64,000 bases of DNA, taken from positions 1 through 64,000 of the forward strand of contig NZ_FOMG01000023.1 in the NCBI RefSeq assembly GCF_900112485.1, written 5' to 3'. The notes below the pieces were generated by a model that searched no databases, was not told where the DNA came from, and saw nothing but the letters and a program-made list of their open reading frames with translations. Source of the DNA: Clostridium uliginosum (lineage in GTDB: Bacteria; Bacillota; Clostridia; Clostridiales; Clostridiaceae). Positions 36,692 to 43,979 of this stretch are shown here, one piece after another (position 1 is the first letter of the stretch; every line of letters begins with the position of its first letter). The position numbers and the translations under genes are program-made.

Positions 36692-37942
36692 ATGAAGGGA
36701 GAAAAAAATAAATCTAATAAAGTTGAGAAAGGTATTATAACTTTTTTTTGTAGTTTACTTGCTATATACTTTGTTTTTTTAAGTAATACCATTAGTGTTT
36801 CTGCTAAAACTGTTGATAAAGGGGAGAAAGAAATATCAGCTGAGGCATATATATTAACATTAGAAGAACGAGGAGGAGTGAAAGAACAAATTCAGGGGTC
36901 TGATATCGGGTTGAAGTATAGCGAGGAAATATCAAGAGTTGTTTCTTATGATGAAAAATTATTAAAAGAATTTGTAAGTAAGCTTTCTTGTTTTGATGGC
37001 AGTAAGATAATTGAATCTAAAAATGCTAAAGTTGAATATAACGGTAATGGTTATGCAATTACAAAAGAGACTTATGGAAATAGAATCAAAAAGGATGTTT
37101 TATATGATAATGTGGTAAAGTCAATTCTTAATAAAGATACAACAATAAATTTGGAATCAATCGATTGTTATGAAAATCCTAGATTTATTGAAAATTGTCC
37201 AATAGTTGCTTATGCTAATGAGGCTCTTAATAAATATATATCTTCAAATATAACCTATATATTTGCTGGAAACACACAAGTTTTGGATGGCTCTACAATA
37301 AAAGATTGGATTGGGATTGATGAAAATTTTCAAGTTACACTTGATGAGACAAAAGTTAGAAATTATGTAGATACCATGGCATATACTTATAATGCATTAT
37401 TAGGAATTACAATACCAGTTAGTGGTGGTTATGATGGTAATAATCATAGTTGGATAATTGATAGTTCTGAAGAAACGAAAGAATTAATTGAGAATATAAA
37501 AAATGGACAAACTATAACAAAACACCCGATATATGCTCAAACTGAAGAAGCTAGTTATTTTAGTGATATTGGTGATACTTATGTTGAAATTGATATGTCT
37601 AGTCAACATTTATGGTATTATAAAAATGGCTATCTTATTGTAAATGGAGACATTGTTACTGGTAATGTAAGCGGTGGATGTGCAACACCATCAGGGGTTT
37701 ATAATTTATACTATAAACAAAAGGATACTGTCTTAAGAGGCCCAGGGTATGCTTCACCTGTATGCTTCTGGATGCCATTTAATAGAGGCATTGGACTTCA
37801 TGATGCAAGCTGGAGATCGGAGTTCGGGGGAGAAATTTATAAAGAAAATGGTTCCCATGGATGTGTAAATGCACCATACTATGTGGCAAAGGCAGTATAT
37901 GATAATATTAGTTCAGGAGATCCTATTATATGTTATAATTAG
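36692..37942 (+). CDS. L,D-transpeptidase (YkuD) with PG-binding-4 domain
   Basis: 416 aa. One N-terminal hydrophobic segment (about 18-38, ending SVSAKT) acts as signal or anchor. The middle region (about 60-270) resembles the peptidoglycan-binding-4 domain (YAITKETYGNRIKK and the following segment). The C-terminal YkuD domain (about 290-416) has the catalytic motif HGCVN with Cys391 and upstream His in GIGLHDASW. Such enzymes form 3-3 peptidoglycan crosslinks or attach proteins outside the membrane. Translation starts after GGGGGGAG. Confidence 0.9.
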   Translation: MKGEKNKSNKVEKGIITFFCSLLAIYFVFLSNTISVSAKTVDKGEKEISAEAYILTLEERGGVKEQIQGSDIGLKYSEEISRVVSYDEKLLKEFVSKLSCFDGSKIIESKNAKVEYNGNGYAITKETYGNRIKKDVLYDNVVKSILNKDTTINLESIDCYENPRFIENCPIVAYANEALNKYISSNITYIFAGNTQVLDGSTIKDWIGIDENFQVTLDETKVRNYVDTMAYTYNALLGITIPVSGGYDGNNHSWIIDSSEETKELIENIKNGQTITKHPIYAQTEEASYFSDIGDTYVEIDMSSQHLWYYKNGYLIVNGDIVTGNVSGGCATPSGVYNLYYKQKDTVLRGPGYASPVCFWMPFNRGIGLHDASWRSEFGGEIYKENGSHGCVNAPYYVAKAVYDNISSGDPIICYN

Positions 37943-37974
37943 CAATATTCAAAGAAATAACAAGTCAGTATGTT
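37941..37974. repeat. Left-end remnant of a family B element
   Basis: CAATATTCAAAGAAATAACAAG followed by TCAGTATG matches the left arm of family B (compare 35338-35364); the right arm is absent. It lies directly after the L,D-transpeptidase stop. Confidence 0.6.
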
Positions 37975-37994
37975 GATACAAAGGAGGAAATGCT

Positions 37995-38438
37995 ATGAAA
38001 TTTTTATATGGAACTTATGGATTTGATTTACTATCTATTTTTTTGATATTTATAAGTATGTTTCTTAACATTGGACGTTATACTAGGATTTTGGGTGCTT
38101 TTTTAATAATAATTGTTATATATAGAGCTTTTTCTAAAAATGTTTATAAAAGAACAAAGGAGTCAAAAAAATTTACGTCCATTGCGAATAAGATGCTAGG
38201 TAGGTTTGGTAAAAAACTTCCTGATTATCATAGGACTAGTTTAGAAAGTTATGCGAAAGCCTTTAGAAACTTAATGAATACTTTCAAAAATTATAGAAAA
38301 TCTAAAAATCAATATAAAAATCAATATAAAATTGTGAAGTGTCCTAAGTGTCGCCAAAAGCTTAGATTACCTAGAGGAAAAGGATATATTATAGCTACAT
38401 GTAAGAAATGTAATTATGAATTTAAATTAAAAACTTGA
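37995..38438 (+). CDS. Small membrane protein with C-terminal zinc ribbon
   Basis: 147 aa, translated from a strong AAAGGAGG site. Two hydrophobic stretches at the N-terminus (about 8-22 and 30-45) suggest a membrane hairpin. A basic linker follows (YRKSKNQYKNQYK). The C-terminus has CPKCRQKLRLPRGKG and CKKCNYEF, a four-cysteine zinc ribbon of the kind seen in zf-MJ0042-like or ribbon-tailed membrane proteins. Function is unknown. It sits 52 nt after the L,D-transpeptidase gene and may be co-transcribed. Confidence 0.75.
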   Translation: MKFLYGTYGFDLLSIFLIFISMFLNIGRYTRILGAFLIIIVIYRAFSKNVYKRTKESKKFTSIANKMLGRFGKKLPDYHRTSLESYAKAFRNLMNTFKNYRKSKNQYKNQYKIVKCPKCRQKLRLPRGKGYIIATCKKCNYEFKLKT

Positions 38439-38456
38439 TAATAAACACATTATTTT

Positions 38457-38510
38457 AAAAGGTACTTTCTTGTTGTAACTGTTATGTTAAAACAAGAAAG
38501 TACCTTTTTA
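38457..38510. terminator. Bidirectional terminator
   Basis: AAAAGGTACTTTCTTGTT (38457-38474) pairs with AACAAGAAAGTACCTTTTT. It separates the zinc-ribbon gene from the convergent exonuclease gene. Confidence 0.88.
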
Positions 38511-38515
38511 TTTTT

Positions 38516-38573
38516 GGCTCTATTTTAAAACCGTGTTGATATTGTTACATATTGTTTGGAGTGCTAAAGAATA
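38516..38573. repeat. Left arm of a family A element, entering the exonuclease gene
   Basis: GGCTCTATTTTAAAACC, GTGTTGATATTGTTACATATTG and GTGCTAAAGAAT follow the order seen at 56616-56676. The CTA within it (38564-38566) is the stop codon of the leftward exonuclease gene, so that gene's last residues are element-derived. Confidence 0.7.
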
Positions 38574-39307
38574 AATTGTTTAGTTTTTCCCATAATATAT
38601 GCAAGCTTTATTAGGGACTGCTCTTCTAGTGACATTTCTCGACCATACATTCTTTCAAATTGATTTATTAAAGCAACTATATCAATTTTTTCTTTAGGTT
38701 GTTCCACTCTTCTGGAAGGACTAGGGGAGTAGATTTCAGGTTTCATATGATCATTATGAATACTTTTAAAAACTTCTGTAGTATAATAAGCATCATTAAA
38801 AGCATCATGAAATTCACCCTCAGTTGATATATTCAAAAATTCAATTGCATTTTTTAAACCAATTCTACATCCTTTTGGAACTTTAAAATATTTTGAAGCA
38901 TACTTTTGAATATCAATATAGTATTTAGAAATTGATAAAGTAGATAAATTATGAAACTTTATATTTCTCATAAGCTCTTTAACATCTACTATGCCCCAAA
39001 CACATAATACTGTTTCATCATCGCCAATGAACCTTATAAAATCGTCATAAACGTCAGGAAAGCTTTTACATAAACTGATTTTATCATCATTTATTTTAGT
39101 TAAATTTTCTACATAAGGATGAATAGTGGTATGTACAGTGGGTTTAATTAGAGAATTAAAGGTAGAAATTGTTTCAAAGCTTTCATTAAGTTTTAATGCT
39201 CCAATTTGAATAATTTCAAAGCGTAAATTAGAGTCATTATTTCCCTCAACCTCTATAATATTTGGATGCTTTTGATTAAATTCTAAATCATATATTATAT
39301 AATTCAT
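38564..39307 (-). CDS. DnaQ-like 3'-5' exonuclease (KapD/ERI-1 type)
   Basis: 247 aa. DEDDh exonuclease motifs appear in order: IIYDLEF near residue 3 (first Asp/Glu pair), FEIIQIGALKLNE, HPYVENLTKIND near 83, then FHDAFNDAYYTTEVF near 172 with the general-base His and final Asp. The length and sequence style resemble the sporulation-inhibitor KapD and ERI-1-like RNases; the exact substrate is uncertain. AGGTGA precedes the ATG. Its 3' end, including the TAG stop, runs into a family A repeat arm. Confidence 0.83.
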   Translation of the reverse strand: MNYIIYDLEFNQKHPNIIEVEGNNDSNLRFEIIQIGALKLNESFETISTFNSLIKPTVHTTIHPYVENLTKINDDKISLCKSFPDVYDDFIRFIGDDETVLCVWGIVDVKELMRNIKFHNLSTLSISKYYIDIQKYASKYFKVPKGCRIGLKNAIEFLNISTEGEFHDAFNDAYYTTEVFKSIHNDHMKPEIYSPSPSRRVEQPKEKIDIVALINQFERMYGREMSLEEQSLIKLAYIMGKTKQFIL

Positions 39308-39317
39308 ATATTCACCT

Positions 39318-39341
39318 ACTTTTTATTTTCTTTCATATGCC
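39318..39341. repeat. Right-end remnant of a family B element
   Basis: TACTTTTTATTTTCTTTCATATGCC matches the right terminal arm of family B (compare 36319-36339); only this end remains. It lies just upstream of the exonuclease start, so it is part of that gene's leader. Confidence 0.6.
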
Positions 39342-39476
39342 TTAATAGTATTAATACTAGCTAATTACTTTTTTAAGATGGATAAAGTCAATTCAAACAT
39401 TTATTAAAGTATATTCTAATATGTAATAAATTACAAAGGTTATAACAATATCAACACTCTGCTAAAATAAATATGC

Positions 39477-40832
39477 CTAACTAGCAATGTTAGCTGTTTC
39501 TCTATTAGGTAACATTTTATTAATTGTTTTAAAATATTTAATTGCTAGTGGAATGGTAGCTGCAATCCAAGCAATTGGACTTGCTAGACAAATACCAGTA
39601 TAGCCTATAAATGTTGGTAAGGTAAATGCAACAATTACTCTAACAACAAGCTCAGCTACCCCTGCCATCATAGGGACAAATGCTTCACCAATTCCTTGAA
39701 GTGTATTTCTATATATAAACAATAGTCCAAGAATTGTGAAAAATATTGATACTATATTAAGATAGTGCTGTGCAGATGCTATAACTTCTGGCTGTGCTCC
39801 ACTTATAAATAATTTAGTAAATGTTCCACCAAAGCAAACAACAATTACTCCAGATGCAATACTTATTATTAAGGAAATATAGGAACATTTCTTTACTCCT
39901 TCTTTTATACGTTCAATCTTCCCAGCACCAAGGTTTTGTCCAGAATAAGTAGCCATAGTAACACCAAAGGTAATTGCAGGCTGCATTACAAGTTGTTCAA
40001 CCTTGGAGGCAGCTGTATATGCTGCAATAATTGTTGAGCCAAAAGCGTTCAGTGCACTTTGTAATACCATAACACCAACTGCTGTAATTGAGAATTGAAG
40101 TGCCATTGGTATACCAAGATTTAAATGCTTAAGAGCAAACCTTTTTTCAAACTTCCAATCTTTTTTTTGAAGTTTTAGAATATCATATTTTTTTGAGGTA
40201 TAAATTAAGCATAAAATACCAGAAACTGCTTGTGAGATTACAGTAGCATAGGCAGCACCAGCAACTCCCATGGATAAGTTAATAATGAAAACTAAATCCA
40301 AAATTACATTTAAAATTGATGAAATAATTAGAAAATATAAAGGAGTTTTACTATCTCCAAGAGCACGCAATATGCCTGAAATCATATTGTAGAAAACAGT
40401 AGCTGCAGTTCCTGCATAAATTACAGTAATATAAGAAGAAGCACCATCTATAATATCAGAAGGCGTGTTCATTAAATTAAGCAATGGTCTTGCTGTTAAT
40501 ACACTAAATACCGTAATGATTACGGTCATAACTATACATAAAATAATCGAAGTTGCCACAGAGTGGCGTAGTCCATCTTCATCATTTGCTCCAAAACGTT
40601 GAGCAACCATAATAGAAAAACCACTAGTTAAACCAGCGATAAATCCGATAATTAAAAATGACATTGAACCAGTTGAACCAACGGCAGCAAGGGCTTGTAT
40701 ACCAATGAATCTACCAACGATTATTGTATCAACCATACTATAAAATTGCTGAAATATATTTCCAATAAGTAGAGGTATAGAAAAATATAGAATTAATTTT
40801 GCTGGACTTCCAGTTGTCATATCTTTTGTCAT
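39477..40832 (-). CDS. MATE-family multidrug/sodium efflux transporter
   Basis: 451 aa, about twelve hydrophobic helices in two halves. MATE features are evident: N-terminal GSPAKLILYFSIPLLIGNIFQQFYSMVD, then VGRFIGIQALAAVGSTG near residue 38, and in the second half ALQFSITAVGVMVLQ and GQNLGAGKIERIKEGVKK. It exports drugs or organic cations in exchange for Na+ or H+. A half family A end (AATATCAACACTCTGCTAAAAT, 39448-39469) lies at its 3' side. It is separated by about 260 bp from the LacI gene. Confidence 0.9.
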   Translation of the reverse strand: MTKDMTTGSPAKLILYFSIPLLIGNIFQQFYSMVDTIIVGRFIGIQALAAVGSTGSMSFLIIGFIAGLTSGFSIMVAQRFGANDEDGLRHSVATSIILCIVMTVIITVFSVLTARPLLNLMNTPSDIIDGASSYITVIYAGTAATVFYNMISGILRALGDSKTPLYFLIISSILNVILDLVFIINLSMGVAGAAYATVISQAVSGILCLIYTSKKYDILKLQKKDWKFEKRFALKHLNLGIPMALQFSITAVGVMVLQSALNAFGSTIIAAYTAASKVEQLVMQPAITFGVTMATYSGQNLGAGKIERIKEGVKKCSYISLIISIASGVIVVCFGGTFTKLFISGAQPEVIASAQHYLNIVSIFFTILGLLFIYRNTLQGIGEAFVPMMAGVAELVVRVIVAFTLPTFIGYTGICLASPIAWIAATIPLAIKYFKTINKMLPNRETANIAS

Positions 40833-41094
40833 AAATATCCCTTTCTACAAAAAAATAGATTATTTTTTACATTTATTTAGAATAGCATCTTTTATATTGT
40901 TACGCAACTAGCTTTATGTCAAAATAGCTGTTAAGTCTACTATTGAAATGAATAAAGATATGAGTTATAGAGAAAATTAAAGGTAGATAATGCTTTAAAA
41001 AGATGTTTATTCTATGTCATACACCTATATTTAATAGGTGTACAGTTTATTAAATTTAGCTTTAAACATATATATTTGTACTAAATATGTGATA

Positions 41095-42132
41095 TTATTT
41101 TATAAAATATTTCAAATTATGCTTTAATATGATATCAGGTTTTATATAATCGTTAGGACCATATGATTTATTTGTAGTTAAAATATCGTATAAAATTTTA
41201 ATGGCTTTGTACCCTTGGGAATAAGGGTGTTGATGTATAATTGCTCTAATTATTCCATTTTCTATATAAGGAATTTGTTCTGCACAAAGATCAGGTGTGA
41301 TAACCTTAACTTTATATTGCATTCCTAAATCAATTAAGGCCTTACATCCGTAAATGCTATTAGCAGCAGTAAAAAAAATACCTTTTAAATTAGGGGTATT
41401 TTCAACTATTTTTTTTACTTTATCATAAATGATTTTAGGGTCTTCTAGAGTTTCATAAACACCTATTAATTCAATTGAATTAGGATAAGAATTAATTACT
41501 TCCATAAATCCTTTAACCTTTTCTTGCTGGTCTGTCATTGATGAGCATCCTGTTATAATAGCAATCTTACCTTTATGATCGATAAAGTTAGTCATTAAAT
41601 CACCAACTATTTGTCCATTATTAAAAGAATCTGTACCAACACAAGTTGTACGTTTACTTTCAGGAGCATCAGAGGAAAATGTAACAACAGGAATACCACT
41701 GTCAACAACTTTATTTATAACAGAATTCATTTTTGTACGATGTCCAGGACAGATTGCTAAACCATCTATACCTTCTTCAATAAATTCATTAATATATTGT
41801 ATCTCTTGTTGAAAATTTAAATTTTCTGTTTTTTTACAAGAGATTGAAACATTATAATCAATTAGAAAATTTTTCGCTTCAATGATACCTGCCTCGACCT
41901 GTGGGTAAAAATAATTAGAATTACCAGGTAAAATACATCCAATTCTTAGCGGTCTTCTGGATAAAGATTGAGCAACTCTATTTACTTCATAACCCAATTC
42001 TTTTGCTTTATCTAAAATTTTAGCTTTAGTTTTTTTACTAATACCAATACGATCATTTAATGCACGGTCAACAGTACCAATTGATACATTTGCAGCTTCA
42101 GCTAAATTTTTTATTGTCACTTTTTTTATCAT
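41095..42132 (-). CDS. LacI-family transcriptional regulator with sugar-binding domain
   Basis: 345 aa. The LacI helix-turn-helix is at the N-terminus (VTIKNLAEAANVSIGTVDRALN, about 5-26, with the hinge ANRVAQSLSRRPLRIG). The rest is a periplasmic-binding-protein-like ligand domain (GLAICPGHRTKMNSVINKVVDSGIPVVTFSSDAPES, about 115-150) of the type that binds sugars or inositols. It is divergent from an inositol-dehydrogenase-like gene, and paired LacI-type operators lie between them. A ligand such as myo-inositol is inference from that neighbour. Confidence 0.88.
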   Translation of the reverse strand: MIKKVTIKNLAEAANVSIGTVDRALNDRIGISKKTKAKILDKAKELGYEVNRVAQSLSRRPLRIGCILPGNSNYFYPQVEAGIIEAKNFLIDYNVSISCKKTENLNFQQEIQYINEFIEEGIDGLAICPGHRTKMNSVINKVVDSGIPVVTFSSDAPESKRTTCVGTDSFNNGQIVGDLMTNFIDHKGKIAIITGCSSMTDQQEKVKGFMEVINSYPNSIELIGVYETLEDPKIIYDKVKKIVENTPNLKGIFFTAANSIYGCKALIDLGMQYKVKVITPDLCAEQIPYIENGIIRAIIHQHPYSQGYKAIKILYDILTTNKSYGPNDYIKPDIILKHNLKYFIK

Positions 42133-42360
42133 AGAGTATCACCAAACTTTCTTGTAAAGCTTAAAAAATTAAATTTAGAAAATCATTGCAAAACATTAAT
42201 GCATAGAATACAATAATATTGTAGCATATGTTAACGTACACAACAAATTCAGTATATTGAAAATTTAATTAAATATTTGTGGTAATGAATGTTGATTAAG
42301 ATAAGTTATTTAAGATGTATGTATTAGTAATTTTCTAATGCATTTTTTTATAAATACTTA

Positions 42361-42418
42361 CGTTAACGATAACGAATTCGCTATATTATTTTTTTAGTAG
42401 TTTACGTTATCGTTAACG
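42361..42418. promoter_or_regulatory. Paired LacI-type operators upstream of the dehydrogenase gene
   Basis: CGTTAACGATAACG (42361-42374) and CGTTATCGTTAACG (42405-42418) are exact inverse complements separated by 30 bp, each containing GTTAACG/CGTTAAC. A TATATT box (42382-42387) lies between them. A further ATGTTAACGTAC occurs near 42228-42239, toward the regulator gene. This is a good layout for repression of the dehydrogenase gene and autoregulation. Confidence 0.65.
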
Positions 42419-42523
42419 AACTAATTATTTTAGATAGTAATTATTATTAAAAATAAAAAAAATAAGCCATGACAAGGGGCTTAGTATCTTGTACACGAGA
42501 TATTTAAAGAGAGGTAATTAAAA

Positions 42524-43549
42524 ATGAAGAAGATAAAATTTGGAATTGTAGGATTGGGAAGATTAGGGGAAAAACATGCAGAAAATTTAGCATTTAGAAT
42601 ACCAAATGCAGAGTTATTAGCTGTATGTAGTGTAGTTAAAGAAGAAGTTGATGAAGTACAAGAAAAGTGGCAAATAAAATATGGATATACTAATTTTGAT
42701 GAGATGTTAAAAAATTTAGAGTTAGATGCGATATTTATTTCATCACCTTCAGAATTTCATTGTGAACAAATTGAAAAGGCTCTAGCAGCTGGATTTCATG
42801 TATTTACTGAAAAACCATTAGGTATTACAGTAAATGAAGTGAAAAAAGTTTCAGAAGTTGTAAATAAATATAATGATAAAATATTTATGGTTGGATTTAT
42901 GAGAAGATATGATAAATCTTACGCTTATGCTAAAGAAAAAATAGAAAAAGGTGAAATTGGAAAACCTGTAATGATTAGATGTTATGGATTTGATCCAGCA
43001 CAAGCAATTCAAGGATTTTTGAAATTTGCTAAAAATGCCAATAGTGGTGGATTATTTTTAGATATGTCAATACATGATCTTGACTTAGCAAGATGGTATT
43101 TGAGTTCTGAAGCTACAAAAGTATGGGCTATAGGGGGTTCATATGGTTATCCTGAAATCTCTGAAATAGATGATGCTGAAACTGGAGTAGCTTTAGCACA
43201 ATTTGAAAATGGAACAATGGGTGTGTTTGCTGCAAGTAGAAACTGTGCACATGGATATCATATTGAAACAGAAATTATAGGAACTAAAGGGACTTTAAGA
43301 ATAGGAACAATTCCTGAAAAAAATTTAGTGACCGTTTTTACTCCAGATGGAGCAAAAATAGAATGTTCTAGCGGGTTCTTAGAAAGATTTGAACAAGCTT
43401 ATTTATCAGAAGTTGAAGAGTTTGTAAAATGCATAATTGAAAATAGAAAACCTAATGTAACTGTTGAAGATGGTATTAAATCTACTATATTGGGATATGC
43501 TTGCAAAAAATCATTTGAGACTGGTGAACTAGTAAAAATTGAATATTAA
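42524..43549 (+). CDS. iolG: Gfo/Idh/MocA oxidoreductase, inositol 2-dehydrogenase-like
   Basis: 341 aa. The N-terminal Rossmann fold starts FGIVGLGRLGEKHAENL, and the family EKP motif occurs near residue 95 (VFTEKPLGI). The catalytic region has DMSIHDLDLARWYL near 184. The C-terminal substrate domain includes NCAHGYHIETEIIGTKGTLRIG near 243. This matches IolG-type NAD-dependent inositol dehydrogenases, which oxidise myo- or scyllo-inositol. No other iol genes are present, so the substrate could be another polyol or sugar. A LacI regulator is divergent, with operators between. GAGAGG precedes the ATG. Confidence 0.83.
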   Translation: MKKIKFGIVGLGRLGEKHAENLAFRIPNAELLAVCSVVKEEVDEVQEKWQIKYGYTNFDEMLKNLELDAIFISSPSEFHCEQIEKALAAGFHVFTEKPLGITVNEVKKVSEVVNKYNDKIFMVGFMRRYDKSYAYAKEKIEKGEIGKPVMIRCYGFDPAQAIQGFLKFAKNANSGGLFLDMSIHDLDLARWYLSSEATKVWAIGGSYGYPEISEIDDAETGVALAQFENGTMGVFAASRNCAHGYHIETEIIGTKGTLRIGTIPEKNLVTVFTPDGAKIECSSGFLERFEQAYLSEVEEFVKCIIENRKPNVTVEDGIKSTILGYACKKSFETGELVKIEY

Positions 43550-43602
43550 TGAAAAAATTCGTATGTTTTTTTATTAGTACATTATAATTTAAAATTATCT
43601 TA

Positions 43603-43742
43603 GGCATATTAAAGAAAATAACAAGTTAAAGATGCGACGTATATTTTGTGTGAATCACTTACTCAGCGAGTGTATACGAGTCGAGCTTCCTTATGACGCA
43701 AAATAGACTAGCTGACTTACTTGTTATTTATTTTAATATGCC
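43603..43742. repeat. Family B element carrying the module shared with family A
   Basis: Ends GGCAT (43603) and ATGCC (43742) are flanked by TTA on both sides (43600-43602, 43743-43745). The interior of typical family B is replaced by CTTACTCAGCGAGTGTATAC...GAGTCGAG (about 43658-43685), the same module that occurs in family A elements at about 7376, 13387 and 53585. Confidence 0.8.
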
Positions 43743-43749
43743 TTATTAA

Positions 43750-43827
43750 AAATGAGATATTATTTTATAGGATGTATGTTGGTTTTTAAAAAACCAACAT
43801 ACATCTAAAATAAATAATATCTTTTTT
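43750..43827. terminator. Long hairpin before the dynamin operon
   Basis: GATGTATGTTGGTTTTT (43771-43787) pairs with AAAAACCAACATACATC, and the outer GATATTATTT (43755-43764) pairs with AATAATATC followed by TTTTTT. It should insulate the dynamin operon from the upstream gene. The remaining sequence up to 43979 is AT-rich and presumably holds the operon promoter; no confident -35/-10 pair was found. Confidence 0.75.
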
Positions 43828-43979
43828 ATATGTATTTTTCATTATTAATAATTTTTATATAATTTAACTCAATTTAACAGTGTATTTATTTAGATAAATG
43901 TAAGCAATTGTGGTAATATAACAATAAATAAGTAATAATAAAAATATAACATAAATTAATATTATTAATGGAGATTATT

